Of a DNA stretch of 64,000 nucleotides, positions 13,401 to 25,477 are shown one piece after another. Each line of letters opens with the position of its first letter. The first letter of the stretch is position 1. The notes under the pieces were generated by a model. It saw only the letters and a program-made list of their open reading frames with translations. It had not been told where the DNA came from and ran no database searches. The stretch covers positions 17,379,501 through 17,443,500 of the forward strand of contig NC_046680.1 of the NCBI RefSeq assembly GCF_009870125.1. Direction: 5' to 3'. A program made the position numbers and the translations under genes. This DNA comes from Drosophila pseudoobscura (lineage: Eukaryota > Arthropoda > Insecta > Diptera > Drosophilidae).

Positions 13401-16400
13401 GATAAAAACATGGCATCCGTGCTCAGAGCTCACTCAACACTACCCGAACACACATTTAGATTGGTGTCTGATTTATTGTGAACGTAACCCTATCGCTTAA
13501 CCCTCTGAAAGCTGAAACCATGCATATCTATACATATCTCTCCCCTTATATACAATATATCTACGTATGCGTAACTATCTTTCAACTGTCCCACACACCC
13601 ACTACCGACTACCCACCCACACTCGTTAAAATAAAATAAAACTCACACCTCCACATGGAAAATGGAATATGGGACATGGAACATGGATCAGATGCATCTG
13701 GCGCGCATCCAGAAAGAGCGGGATCAATTCTCAGACGAGCTGGAAACGCTCAAGGAGCGCTCGGAGTCCTCGCAGACGCTTCTCATGAAGGCGGCTCGCG
13801 ATCGGGAGGCGATGCAAACGGATCTGGAGGTGCTAAAGGAGCGCTACGAGAAGTCGCATGCCATACAGCAGAAACTCCAGGTAATTCCTACACCCCGAAA
13901 ACCAGATGAAGTTACCCAACCGAACCGAACAAAGGTATCCCCCTCAAATTATATCCCCCACAAAATTGGCTCTATCTAAACTCTATATATGACTTGTCTA
14001 TGCTGCATACTAACTATCGAAAATCGCATGAGAACTGAAACTGAACCAGTGAAATTGGCTGTTTGTAAATCTATCTGTAGCTTACACTGCTTGGAACCCC
14101 CAGCCAAGGCTACGACCACTCAGTAAAACCTTACCCCTCGTTATGTTCTTTTAGATGGAGCGGGACGATGCCGTGACCGAGGTGGAGATACTCAAGGAGA
14201 AGCTGGACAAGGCCCTATACGCCAGCCAGAAGCTGATCGACGAGAAGGACACCTCCAACAAGGAGTTCGAGAAGATGCTGGAGAAGTACGATCGCGCCCA
14301 GAACGAGATCTACCGCCTGCAATCTCGCTGCGACACCGCCGAGGCTGATCGCGCCCGCCTGGAGGTGGAGGCGGAACGATCGGGCCTAGCCGCCAGCAAG
14401 GCCCGTGAGGATCTGCGCAAACTCCAAGACGAGAGCACGCGGCTCCAGGAGGCCTGCGATCGTGCGGCACTGCAGCTGAGCCGGGCCAAGGAGTGCGAGG
14501 ACAATGCCCGCAGCGAGCTGGAGCACCACCGAGATCGCTTCGACAAGATGCAGACGGACATCCGCCGTGCCCAGGGCGAGAAGGAGCACTTCCAGTCGGA
14601 GCTGGAGCGCGTCACCTACGAGCTGGAGCGGGCGCATGCCGCCCAGACCAAGGCGGGAGCCAGCGTGGAGGCTGCCAAAGAGGAGGCCGCCCACTACGCG
14701 GTCGAGCTGGAGAAAATGCGCGACCGATACGAGAAGAGCCAGGTGGAGCTGCGCAAGCTCCAGGACGTGGACACCTTTGGGCGGGAGACGCGCCGCCTCA
14801 AGGAGGAGAACGAGCGGCTGCGCGAAAAGCTGGACAAGACGCTCATGGAGCTGGAGACGATCCGCGGCAAGTCGCAGTACGAGTCGGAGTCGTTCGAGAA
14901 GTACAAGGACAAGTACGAGAAGATCGAGAACGAGATCCAGAACATGGAGTCGAAGCTGCACGAGACCAGCCTGCAGCTGGAGCTCTCCAAGGGAGAGGTG
15001 GCCAAGCTGCTGGCCAATCAGGACAAACAGCGCTCGGAGCTGGAGCGGGCTCACATCGAGCGCGAGAAGGCGCGGGACAAGCACGAGAAGCTGCTGAAGG
15101 AGGTCGATCGTTTGCGCCTACAACAGTCCTCGGTGAGCCCCGGCGATCCGGTTCGCTCCTCCGCCTCCACCTCGGGGTTGTCGGCGGGCGAGCGGCAAGA
15201 GATCGACCGGCTGCGCGATCGCCTCGAGAAGGCGTTGCAGTCGCGCGATGCCACCGAACTGGAGGCCGGTCGCCTAGCCAAGGAACTGGAGAAGGCGCAA
15301 ATGCATCTGGCCAAGCAGCAGGAGAACACCGAGTCCACGCGCATCGAGTTCGAGCGCATGGGCGCGGAGCTGGGACGCCTCCACGACCGCCTCGAGAAGT
15401 CCGAGTCAGAGAAGGAGTCGCTGCGCCAGGCCAGCCGCAGCGCAGGCGCAGGCCCAGGGGCAGCCGGAGGTGCTGCCCTTCCCCAGCTGGAGAAGCACGT
15501 GCAGAAGCTGGAGACCGACATCAAGCAACTGGCCATGGAGCGGGAGCAGCTCGTCCTGCAGCTGGAAAAGAGCCAGGAGATCCTCATGAACTTCCAGAAG
15601 GAGCTACAGAACGCCGAGGCGGAGCTGCAAAAGACGCGCGAGGAGAACCGGAAGCTGCGGAACGGCCAGCAAGTGCCAGCGGCAGCCCCCGCCGAAATTC
15701 AGGCCATGCAGAAGGAGATCCAAGCGCTCCAGCAGAAGCTGCAGGAGTCGGAGCGAGCTCTGTCCGCGGCAGGACCTCAGCAGGCGGCGGCGGCAACAGC
15801 GGCGGCGGGCGCCCGCCCCGAAGAGATCGAGCAGTGGCGCAAGGTCATCGAGCAGGAGAAAGGACGCGCCGACATGGCCGACAAGGCCGCCCAGGAAATG
15901 CACAAGCGCATCCAGGTGAGTGTCGGACTTGGTGGTCCCTCCTTTAGAGATGACTAAGCTGGGAAATCTTCTCCAGTTAATGGACCAACACATCAAGGAT
16001 CAGCACGCCCAGATGCAGAAGATGCAGCAGCAGATGCAGCAACAGGCGGCACAGCAGCAGCAGTCAGCGGCAGGTGCCGCAGCCGGAGCCGGTGTCGATG
16101 CAAAGGAGCTGGAGAAGGTCCGAACCGAGCTGCAAGCGGCCTGCACCGAGAGGGATCGTTTCCAACAGCAGCTAGAACTGTTGGTCCAGGAACTCGAAAA
16201 GAGTCAGGTGAGTGGTTCGTTCCTTTTAACCAAAGGGACAGCAGGGGATCATCATCTCCAAACTAATACAAATTCTTTGCCTTCCGTGCAGCTCTCGAAT
16301 CAGGAGCAGGCCAAGCAATTACAGACCTCCCAGCAGCAAGTGCAGCAGTTGCAGCAACAGATCCAGACGCTGCAACAGCAGATGCAGCAGCTGCAGCAGG

Positions 16401-17183
16401 CTGGCAGTGCGGGAGCTGCCGCCACGGATGTGCAGCGCCAGCAGCTCGAGCAGCAGCAGAAGCAGCTGGAGGAGGTGCGCAGGCAGATCGACAACCAGGC
16501 CAAGGCCACCGAGGGCGAGCGGAAGATCATCGACGAGCAGCGCAAGCAGATCGAGGCCAAGCGCAAGGACATCGAGGACAAGGAGAAGAAGATGTCCGAC
16601 TTCGATGTGCAGCTCCGCAAGCGCAAGGAGCAGATGGACCAGCTGGAGAAATCCCTTCAGACTCAGGGAGGCGGCGCGGCGGCGGCGGGCGAGCTCAACA
16701 AGAAGCTCATGGACACGCAACGGCAACTGGAAGCGTAAGTTCGAAAAATCTTCCACAGCGTTCTCATTTATCTGATCCATACTGGATGCTCTCTCTTTCG
16801 CTTTGGCACCCCTTAGGTGCGTGAAAGAGCTGCAGAACACAAAGGAGGAGCACAAGAAAGCGGCAACCGAAACGGAGCGTTTGCTGCAATTGGTACAAAT
16901 GTCGCAGGAGGAGCAGAATGCCAAGGAGAAGACCATCATGGATTTGCAACAGTGAGTAGCTCCCATCAAGCAGACTAGCCCAATCAGAAGCTCATCATCT
17001 GTCCCTTTCGTTTCAGAGCCTTAAAGATCGCTCAAGCCAAAGTCAAACAAGCACAAACGCAACAACAGCAGCAGCAGGATGTAAGTTATCTTTAGGTCGC
17101 TCCCTTAACCGTTCCACAAAGTTAAGCCCCATCCTCTCTCTCCGTAGGCTGGACCAGCTGGCTTCTTGAAGAGCTTTTTCTAA
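3083..17183 (+). CDS. brp: Bruchpilot (ELKS/CAST active-zone scaffold), 3' part of the gene
   Basis: Bruchpilot builds the electron-dense T-bar at Drosophila presynaptic active zones and clusters calcium channels and vesicles there. Exons read here: 3083-4483, 7611-7700, 7770-8015, 8098-8586, 8904-8936, 9849-9887, 10281-10397, 12508-12690, 12781-13101, 13692-13880, 14155-15915, 15977-16207, 16292-16734, 16817-16951, 17017-17080 and 17148-17183 (TAA). All junctions obey GT-AG and keep frame. All are phase 0 except the junctions 16734/16817 and 16951/17017. The product is an almost continuous Glu/Lys/Leu/Arg coiled coil with a Gln-rich tail ending G-F-L-K-S-F-F, as in D. melanogaster Brp. Family identity rests on near-identity to remembered Brp sequence. 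The N-terminal ELKS-homology exons are outside the window, so the gene is partial. Which exons are combined in each isoform cannot be read from DNA alone. Confidence 0.95.
4598..4603 (+). terminator. Possible early poly(A) signal of brp
   Basis: AATAAA lies 70 bp after the read-through stop at 4528. It would end a short transcript if the 4484 donor is skipped. Usage is inferred. Confidence 0.35.
4604..7610 (+). other. brp: brp intron
   Basis: AT-rich intronic DNA between the low-complexity exon and the coiled-coil exons. It contains a (GGATC)n tract at about 5889-5911 and an (ACCGAT)n tract near 7147-7170. No further exon was recognised. A single GACCACCCA at 7073-7081 matches a Ci site but stands alone in the wrong gene. 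Confidence 0.6.
7611..8586 (+). CDS. brp: brp coiled-coil exons, ELKS-conserved block
   Basis: Three phase-0 exons: 7611-7700 (30 codons, begins LDEFRLEIQRRDQ), 7770-8015 (82 codons) and 8098-8586 (163 codons). They are separated by introns of only 69 and 82 bp. The heptad pattern is uninterrupted and includes the block D-Y-Q-R-H-I-A-V-L-K-E-S-L-C-A-K-E, which is shared with vertebrate ELKS/CAST proteins. This is the most conserved part of the protein in the window. Confidence 0.95.
8904..8936 (+). CDS. brp: brp microexon, 11 codons
   Basis: TAG acceptor, then 33 bp encoding LQLEEQTTLHK, then the donor GTAAGA. It is phase 0 at both ends, so it can be skipped without a frameshift. The peptide occurs at this position in D. 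melanogaster Brp as I remember it, which supports a real exon despite its size. Confidence 0.85.
8985..9465. repeat. Degenerate ATATCGTA-rich intron tract
   Basis: About 480 bp of brp intron in which variants of ATATCGTA, AATTCGTA and GAATATCG recur more than a dozen times. It ends in a nearly pure TATCGTATCG run at about 9434-9457. It is not a clean tandem array and looks like old slippage or duplication products. Confidence 0.7.
9849..9887 (+). CDS. brp: brp microexon, 13 codons
   Basis: A TTTTGCAG acceptor, 39 bp encoding NVQKLMFETGKIS, and a GTAAGT donor. It is phase 0 at both ends and sits between the 11-codon microexon and the 10281 exon. It therefore offers an independent or mutually exclusive insertion in the coiled coil. 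Confidence 0.85.
10281..10397 (+). CDS. brp: brp coiled-coil exon, 39 codons
   Basis: Acceptor CCAG, 117 bp beginning T-S-F-G-R-T-T-M-T-T-S-Q-E-L-D-R and ending A-E-L-R-V-T-Q, donor GTACGG, phase 0. The Ser/Thr-rich start interrupts the heptads and could act as a hinge. A 2.1-kb intron follows. Confidence 0.9.
12508..13880 (+). CDS. brp: brp coiled-coil exons, middle block
   Basis: Three phase-0 exons: 12508-12690 (61 codons, starts S-D-A-E-R-A-R-E-E), 12781-13101 (107 codons, starts A-F-S-E-V-E-K) and 13692-13880 (63 codons, starts M-H-L-A-R-I-Q-K-E-R). All are uninterrupted heptads rich in Glu, Lys, Arg and Leu. The 590-bp intron between the last two carries no other convincing exon. Confidence 0.93.
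14155..15915 (+). CDS. brp: brp main coiled-coil exon, 587 codons
   Basis: The largest exon is a single 587-codon, phase-0 coiled coil starting MERDDAVTEVEILKEK and ending E-M-H-K-R-I-Q before the donor GTGAGT at 15916. High third-position GC contrasts sharply with the flanking introns. A short Ser/Gly/Ala-rich linker (S-R-S-A-G-A-G-P-G) and a Pro/Ala stretch break the heptads in the second half, as in the D. melanogaster protein. Without splicing at 15916 the frame would close after a further 14 codons. Confidence 0.96.
15977..17183 (+). CDS. brp: brp C-terminal Gln-rich exons and stop
   Basis: Five exons: 15977-16207, 16292-16734, 16817-16951, 17017-17080 and 17148-17183. Short introns (65-84 bp) separate them. 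The peptide is Gln-rich (many CAG/CAA codons), consistent with the vesicle-tethering C-terminus at the membrane-distal end of the T-bar. It ends A-G-P-A-G-F-L-K-S-F-F-stop. Only here do junctions leave phase 0: a GC|G split Ala codon at 16734/16817 and a CA|A split Gln codon at 16951/17017. Confidence 0.95.
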
Positions 17184-20100
17184 ACAGTTCCCGCAAGCGA
17201 GAAAAACAAGCCCCACACACACACAGCTACATATGCAGATGCAGATATTTACCTAATACGATAAAGATGAAAAAGAATATACCAAAAGCACTGTCTACTA
17301 TTTTGTATACTACCGATGCCAGATACTTATACCAACTACATACATACATATGCAGTATTTCTACAACTCTCACACACCAACACATTTGTAAATGACACTA
17401 TGTAAATGCGAAATGAAAATGCAAAATGCAGAATGCAAAAGCAGAATGCAGAGTGCAGAATGCAAATTATTTGATATTTATGTGTATTGTGTAAAATTAG
17501 GTTGCCGCTATACTCAAATTATGGATGCATTTAAATGTCAGCTCGTAAAGCTTAATTTCTCTCGAACTTTCTTAACTCTCTTTCTCTCACTAACTCTCTC
17601 TGTATCTCTATCTCTCTCTCTCGATCCTTTTTCGAACACAACTTAATGTTTACCGTTAGTCAACCGATCACAATCTTGTCTCACTCCCGCTCTCTGTCTA
17701 TAAAACCCGAACCAGAGCTTTCTGTCCAACACTTTCTCTCTGTCGCTCGCTGTCGAGTTTATCGTAAAAGCTCAGGAACGTGACTACGCTATCACTCAAG
17801 AAGCCCCCAATGTCCCCACGCATCAGCCATTGCATCCAAACTGCGCGAATGTGATTTACAAAAGGGAAGGAAGCAAAAAAGAAACAGACAAAAGAAAAAA
17901 TAATTATTAAATACAAGTTATTAACTAATTTAACACTGTCGCAGTGCGAGTAGATTATGTATCTGATATGCTAGCCTCTGTTATAGTTAGTAAAACATTA
18001 ACCACACCACTCACACACGGTTACATTCCACACTGTACATAAAGCATAGACATGACATCCAACGTAGTCTAATTCATAAAACACGAAGAGCAGAACGGGA
18101 AAAGTATTGATACGGAATATACAAATACCATATGTAGAGCAATAAATTATACAACAAAAATAATACAGATATGATAAAGATATGAGTACTATATATTATG
18201 TACTTCACATGTATGTATATTGTAGTTACATGGATTGCTATTAAAAATTCTATTTAGGCGTGTACCAAAGAACTATACAGATCCAGTCGGGATCTGGGAT
18301 GGACAAAGAACAAACGGAACTTAATGAGAGAATACCTATAAATCGTAAAAACTAATATGTATAACTCCGATAATAATAAACTCCGTTAATCGTTAATCGT
18401 ACCATCGTACCATAACAATTTAAAATTTATAGTTTACACTAAATCCATCACTACAACAATAATACGATCTTTAACAAATCGCAACTAGTTATTCTAGTTC
18501 GTACACAAGCTTTACTTTTGTCAGCTGTGAATCTGCATTAAACATCCATACTTACTCGAACTCGAACGTATAGGAAATATATATGTAGGAGATTCCAGTG
18601 CCAGTCTAGTCCAGAAGTCGCTCGTACTTACATATGTCTGTATGTGGTCTAGATGGAGTGCAGAAAGTGTTAATGTTATCGGTCATATATGAGCTCTATA
18701 GTATATATGTAAATGTTTATGATATATAAATATGATAATAGTTACCAAAAAAGATATAAACATTTGATACGATACGATACATACATTTTAGTATTTTTAT
18801 TTGTTTGGCTCACACTCACCCCACCCCCCTATAATTTGCTTTTTTGAAATCTAGCTGAGACGAAACAAGTATAGAACGAACACTGACTGTAGAAAGAAGA
18901 TCATGGAAAGAGGAGCGGAGAATGACGGAATAATCACTGCCAATGTAAAGCAAGAATATTGAAAGAGAGACAGTTGGAAGTCAGTGTATTCCTAGGCTAT
19001 ATAAATAGATTATCAGTTAAGTTCGGCTACGACGGCTACAGACCCAAACCACTATGACATTCAGCAAAAGACGAAGCAAAAACAAAACACAATCATATCA
19101 TACAAACCTATATCAAACCCAAGAAAGAGAAGATAATAAAATATGGAGAAAGAACTGTTCAAGAAAATGTGCAGCGCTTTAAAATATCCTCCTCCTACCA
19201 TACAGAATACGCAGAGATGAGATCAAAACAAAGCTATAGAGTCATATGAAATACTTCTCTAATAGATCTCACCGGAGAGCCCTATGCGAATTCCTCCCAA
19301 AACCATTTACCAAGTAGATAATCGATTAACGACCAAGTAATTTATGATAGTATTCGTTGCTTTGACCTTAGTTCCGCTTGAATAGCATCGATAACATTTT
19401 TGTATATAAGTAGCCCCACCCGCAACCCCGTTCTCCACCCCAACCTCTCTCTCCCCCGACAAAGTTCCTAAGCTTGGAACGACGGGTCAAAGCGGAGTTG
19501 TAGAGTAAAAAACAAACCTACATGAGTTTACAAGTCAAGTAATAATTTAGAAAAATCGAGCAGTTCGATATTTCCCACCCCTCCTTTGAAAGCCAAGCGC
19601 CCAGGCTGGCTTGGCAAGTGTGTACATAAGTGTGTAGTTATGTAAGCATAAGAGAAACTGTATAATATATGAAAATTAGCTATATGCAATAAACTGCAGT
19701 CGGTGAATGATCGATAATTAATCATTCGGGATTCGATACATGAGCCATTTGAGAACAAGCAATTAACTATCGACAAATCAAACATTGACAAACACACATA
19801 ACGTTGACAATATAACCACCCTGAACACACACACACACACACATAACACACTAAAACACACACATACACCGACATTAAAACACTGAAAAGACACCCCACA
19901 GATAAACCTAAGAATCGTTGGATCAACGTTGAATCATTTTTTACAATACAATAACTCTAAATCGAAGTCAACATATCCAAAAAAAAGATAGAGCTGATCT
20001 CATGTTAACTAAAGTTAGAAAACATGTCTCAATATCGATTTCCTATCGATACTAGTCGATTTCCTCCCTCACTTTCACTCTTTCTTCTATATACACGTCT

Positions 20101-21735
20101 ACCACCTTTACCTTCACCATCACTTTTCGATTTCGATTTCGAATTCTATTTCCCCTTCGATATAGATTTCCAATTGTAGACTACGAACAGCGAGAGGAAA
20201 CGTTTGCCTTTATCTACTTAAACTTACCACGTATCGTATTGTTAGCCTAGATAGTTTCAATTATAACAGCAGCAGCAGCAGAAGAAAGAGGAGGAGAACT
20301 AACTAACGGTACTATCTACAATATAGAACTTACCGTAAACACTTTAATCATATTATCCCCGCCGTCGTGTACCCTACTTACAAATACAAATACGAGACAA
20401 AGAAAGCTAAAGGATAGAAAAGGAGAAGGAACCCGAAAATACCAAATGTGGAAAGCTTCAAAAACTTTTTCTATACAAAACTCTAGCAAAAATATAACTA
20501 AAGAAACCAAATAAAATCTCGAATAATGTAATTTAGCAAATTGTAAACTCAATAAAGGCAACCAAACAAACACCCAATAAATACTATTAGATAACAAGGG
20601 GATCGGAACGGAACGGACCCGAGAACATAGGATAGATCGCAAGAAGAGCCACTAAATGAATTTATATAGGAGAAAAGTCGAGGTAGAATTAGGGCAAACG
20701 ATCTCCAGTAAAGAGGAAAAATCCCAGATTAGATCCCATTGTGTACTTCTTTGTACATAGACGTATATACATATATATTTATGACTAGAGAAAATGCATA
20801 AGATACATAGATGAATATAGGAAGATACATACAGATAAATACATATAGATATATTAACATATGCATAGCAGATACGGAAAGCGAGCGCAAATTATATAAA
20901 TACCGCCACATCATCCATCAGAGCCGAACATCGTAGTCAGAGCAGTCAGCGATATTGGCTAGAGAGGAAGCGGCGGAACAGAGGAACCCCAATAGTCCGA
21001 AACCGAAATTTCCGAGTGCCGGAAACCAATCCCTAAACCAAGCCGAAAACGAAACTGAAACTGAAACAAGAAACCCAAAAACCCCCGGAGACATCGGAGA
21101 CATGAGAAAGAACAAAAACCATTTCGTGTAAACATTTTTTTAAACAAGTTTGGTGATCTACGATATTGGTAATAATTATTGATAACTAAAATAAAAGGAA
21201 ATGCATATACATGCATATATTATACAAATATATGAGTAAAGATGCTGTAGGAAGAAGGAATATGGTAACAAGAGATGGCATACATAAAGTAAATATTTAT
21301 TATATAATGTTTTTTAAGTAACATTACTTATAGATAAGCCATTATATATACACATATATATACATAATATATATAAATTATACATATATGAAACTACATA
21401 AGTTTACAAGGTATATGAACAGAACAAACAAAACAAAATTAAGATCAACCACAACCACAAAAAGAAAAACAACAACAACAAAAAAACAAAAACGCAACCG
21501 CAGCAACTAAACAAAAGAAAACAAAGCGAGTGGACGGAATATATATAATAATAATAAAGTAAATAAATTTATTATATACATACATACATACATAGAAGAA
21601 TATTACAATGGAAAAACGTAACGGAAAATGATTGCGAGATGAAAATGATTATTTGAAACATGTTCATTATATATAAATGTCATTAAAAATGTTCTTCAAA
21701 ACTGCCTACCAATAAAATATATTTCAAATAATATC
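17184..21735 (+). other. brp: Probable long 3' UTR of brp
   Basis: About 4.5 kb of AT-rich DNA follows the brp stop with no gene-like frame. AATAAA-type signals occur early (near 18140 and 18375) and late (21711-21716, the best candidate end). Long 3' UTRs are typical of Drosophila neuronal genes. The true end is inferred, not shown. Confidence 0.5.
21711..21716 (+). terminator. Candidate distal poly(A) signal of brp
   Basis: AATAAA is followed by AT-rich sequence and then a change of character. It is the last clear signal before the mRpS39 upstream region. Confidence 0.4.
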
Positions 21736-22772
21736 TGCGACTCTTTCTGATCCCATTTGGGAGGGTACATATGTATGTACCTAGTATACTGTATCCTAGA
21801 GGAGTTAGTATTTGATATATCCGGTATTTGAAGAGTTTGGGGATATAATAGATTTGTGGTGAATGTGGATGTTTGTAACACCCAGAACGAAGCGTTTCCG
21901 ACCCCATAGAGCATACATATATGTACATATATATTCTTGATCATCATCAAAAGCCTAGTCTGTCTGTCCGTCCGTCTTCTTTGAAACCTCGTTCTTAGAC
22001 CATAAGAGCTACAGCAACCAAATTGTTACAAGTTTATTTCAAAAATTTTGCCCCACCCGCTCAAAAGACGAAAATCGATGGCATTCACAAATCGGAAAAA
22101 TGGAAATTTATATATAATAAAATATCTTAACACACCAATCAAATAGGTCATCAGACGGAAAGGGGATAATCGTAATGCAAGAGCTAACATTCTAGCGGAT
22201 CTAGCGATCGTGGTACCTCTCTCTCTCTAGGTTTTTGTCACCGCTCATGATAAGTGCGAGCCAATTGAGATATCAAGTCCCACTCCCCGCATGAACCAAG
22301 AAATCTTTTTTGCGCACAAAAAGGCAGACATCGGCATAATAACGGTCCTTACCGCGAAAGTAACTTCTTCGAAGGTCGGAGCACCAATTTTTGCGTTTCA
22401 AAATCAAATCGGTAATTTCTTGCGAAAGCAACGACCGGTTATCGCACAAAAGTATCGATATTTTTTGAAGTTAATGAGAAAACCGTGGGTAGTTATAATA
22501 TTCCGTCAATGAGAGAACAGAAAAGAAATAATATTAGTAATATTAATAATTACTAATACTACTTAAAAAATATCACCCAAATATTATAGTCACATTCCAC
22601 TACTCTCACTGCATGTACGATTTTCCCATTAGGTGATGAAGTGTAGTGGAATTATATATATCGATATATTCAAGAAGAAGAAGTTGTATTTTCCGCACGA
22701 AATCGCAGAATATTTTTAATTTTATAAACATTAGTGAAAAAAGCCGAGATTTAGGCCCGCACCGTCACTGCC
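21736..22772. other. Intergenic region brp-mRpS39
   Basis: No gene was seen. From about 21950 a CTGTCTGTCCGTCCGTC tract followed by ACCATAAGAGCTACAGCAACC resembles dispersed repeat sequence common in Drosophila genomes. The last 350 bp hold the probable mRpS39 promoter, with two TATCGATA (DRE) sites. Confidence 0.5.
22453..22666 (+). promoter_or_regulatory. Two DRE sites upstream of mRpS39
   Basis: TATCGATA occurs at 22453-22460 and again at 22659-22666, the second about 110 bp before the mRpS39 ATG. DREF binds this motif in housekeeping promoters. Between them, ATTCCACTAC (22594-22603) and GTAGTGGAAT (22643-22652) form a 10-bp inverted repeat. Confidence 0.5.
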
Positions 22773-24796
22773 ATGTACCTCACGCGTCAGCTCAGATTGC
22801 TGCCAAAGGCCAGCATTGGACGGAGCATAGCTACCAGCAGCACACATTACACAACCACCACAGGCGCTGCACCGGCTGCGGAGCACATTGAGGTCCCCAA
22901 TCGCATAGAACGCTCGCCCACGGACATACTAAAAGCATTGGCCAGCACCGTCGGACGCGACCACACGGCGCCCCATTACAAGTACCACGATGATCCGTTC
23001 CTGATACCCATGTCAAACATGGCAAAGCGCACGTACGCCATGTCGAAGGAGGCTGGGCGTAAGGCTGCCAAATGGATAAAAGAAGAGCACCATGAACTAT
23101 TTTTGGTAGGTAGACAGTAACAAGATTGCTAGTTAACTCTAGTTAACTATTTTATATAATGCAGCACCAAGAAGCTCAACCGGCCATTGAAAAATTCGCC
23201 CCCAGCATGGTTTACACTGAAGAGTCCGAGGTGGACGAGAGTTCTCTCGAGCAACTGATTGAGCAGGGAGAGCTTAAGGACGCCGTGCTTGTGTACAACC
23301 TTATGGAACAGAAGGGAATCGCCCTCTGTTCTGAGTTAAAGCAAAGTCTTTTAGAACTTGTGTGCTTCCACAATAATCAGGACCCACTACCAGAAGAGTA
23401 CATTGAGGAACGGTGGTTTCTCGAAAACAACCGACGACGTGAGCGACACGGAAAGACGTGGAAGGACGGCGACCTGGCTGAGAAGCTGTATTCCGAAATT
23501 GAACCAAAGACGCCCAAAACTTACGCTTCCCTCATTCGTGGCATGGCCAAGTATTTGCAGTGTGAGCGGGCATACGCCCTGCTTCAGGAGGCTGGCGAAA
23601 AGCAAATTCAATTGGACACAAACACTTTTAATTCGATTATCCAAATCATCAGCTTTCTAAAGGACAATGCCGAACAGAGATGGCAACTGTGCACCGAGCT
23701 GCTGCAGCAAATGTCGGAGCAGAAATTGCGCCCCAATTTAGGCACTTTGAATGCCATTCTCCAGTGCATTAGCACTTTTGGCAACTTCAAACTTGCCCGC
23801 ACGTCGGCCCTCAAAGTTCTGCCAGAGTTCAAGCAACTTGGTGTTAACCCGAGCCTAGGCACCTACTATTATCTGCTGATCATCTTCTGCCGCGAGCGCG
23901 GTCCAGTGTCCCATGTTATAGTGGACATACTGAACGAGATTGCAGGCAGGGAGTTCAGGGTTGAGCATCCCAAGGACACGTACTTCTTTGCCACTGCCAT
24001 GGATGTGTGTCGCAATCATTTAAATGACAAGTCGCTGGCCAAGAAAGTGAACGAGCTGCTGCACACCGGCAACAACTACGATTTGATAGGCGATTCGTTT
24101 AAAGAGTCTATCTATTACCGCAATTATCTGGCCCTGCTCTGCCAGACTGAATCGATAGAGGACTTTATGCTGACCTACGACCTGCTGGTGCCCAACATCT
24201 ACATACCCGAGCCCGGCATCATGGAGGAAGTACTACGGACCATTGAGATCAACGCCGCAGTCGAACACGTGCCTCGCATCTGGTCCGACATGGTTGTGTT
24301 CGACCACACGCACCGCGAAAGCCTTTTGCTATATGTCCTGCGAATTATGGTGGACAATCGACCAAATGCGGACACGCCCGCTCAATCCCAGCTCCCGGAG
24401 CAATGTGCCAAGGTGGCTCTGGACATGTACAACAAGATCGAGGAGTCGGTGAGGCGGATCAAAAAGGTCTCGTTCACTGGACAAATGCTTGGCGACATTC
24501 TAACACTGCTCGTCCGGGGCGACAACTACGAGAAGGCCAGCGAAGTGTTCTCCCACATTGACAAAAATCAGCATCGCATTCCCGGCACACCCGCCGAGAG
24601 CGCTTTACAAGAGTATGTAGAGGCCTCGGTCCAGGAGAAAGCGCCCAGCCAGGCCTTGGCTGCCCTCCAGTATGCTGTCGAAAACAATATGGAGTCGAGT
24701 GTCCTCGCCAAGCTAATCCACGATGGTTTTACGTTGAACGAAACGCATCTAGCCAAGCTGAAGTCACTAGTCGGCGAAAGTTTCCTTGAGAAGTAA
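22773..24796 (+). CDS. mRpS39: Small ribosomal subunit protein mS39 (PTCD3 family PPR protein)
   Basis: Two exons, 22773-23105 (111 codons) and 23165-24796, joined in phase 0 across a 59-bp intron, give 654 aa. The N-terminus (MYLTRQLRLLPKASIG) is basic with no acidic residue, as in a mitochondrial targeting peptide. The body shows helical pentatricopeptide-type pairs, for example around T-Y-A-S-L-I-R-G-M-A-K, T-F-N-S-I-I-Q and L-G-T-L-N-A-I-L-Q-C. Length and composition fit PTCD3/MRPS39, which sits near the mRNA entry of the mitochondrial small subunit. In D. melanogaster the homologue is, as I recall, CG4679. Assignment is from recognition of the family; a different PPR protein is less likely. 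Confidence 0.85.
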
Positions 24797-24846
24797 TTGA
24801 CTTTATTGTAGAGATTCGTTTGTAATTGATATAAACACAATTGTTA

Positions 24847-24852
24847 AATAAA
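24847..24852 (+). terminator. Poly(A) signal of mRpS39
   Basis: AATAAA lies 50 bp after the stop codon, giving a very short 3' UTR. Confidence 0.75.
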
Positions 24853-25189
24853 TGCCTTGGGATGTGTTAATCCTCTTTCGTTAAATGTTGGAGTAGGTAA
24901 GTAAATAGATTTCCCAGATATCTGAACCCCTCTTCAGAGCGAGGATCACAGCGGAAACAATGGCCTCCAAAAGAAGTCGAAGTGTAAATTCCACAGTTAG
25001 ATGCCGCCTAGGATTCCCGCAACGAAGGATCGCGATTTGAGAATAATAACACTTGGAACACAAGAAACTGTTGACGGAACAATGTTGTTGAAATTTGATA
25101 AACACTTACTATATATCCATAAACGCCACATTACGAACCGATTAAAACGGGAACGACTCGATTTTTGCTACAGCAACAAGAGGAGTTCT

Positions 25190-25310
25190 TAAAAGTAATT
25201 AATATTGTAGAAAATGTATTCATCAATAGGATACAACTATGTGGGCAGGGCCAAAGGTTTTAGTTAGCTAGCATTATTCAACGAAATATGAATAATTGAA
25301 CAATAGGAAC
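25190..25310 (+). repeat. Dispersed repeat family, copy A (diverged)
   Basis: Contains AATTAATATTGTAGAAAA, then TTCATCAAT and ATGTGGGCAGGGC. A degraded CATTATTCAACGAAATATGA block follows. It shares order and wording with copies C, D and E. Confidence 0.6.
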
Positions 25311-25360
25311 AACTATCCTCTTTCGTTTTTTTTCTTTCCCCATTTTTGTTAAAACCTTTT

Positions 25361-25415
25361 TTTAGACTAAATTGAATCAGTAATCGTATAAAATTATGTG
25401 GGCATAGATAAAGGC
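25361..25415 (+). repeat. Dispersed repeat family, copy B (fragment)
   Basis: Core words ATCGTATAAAATTATGTGG and GGGCATAGATAAA match copies C and D. The flanking parts of the element are missing. Confidence 0.6.
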
Positions 25416-25477
25416 CCGGTTGACAACATTTAAATCCTTGTCGCTCACATTCAAAAAATTTCGATTTGGCGCGCACC

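Noticed and set aside
14386..15084. 232-codon frame on the - strand
   Set aside because: Antisense shadow of the biased codons in the main brp coiled-coil exon; no splice or start evidence.
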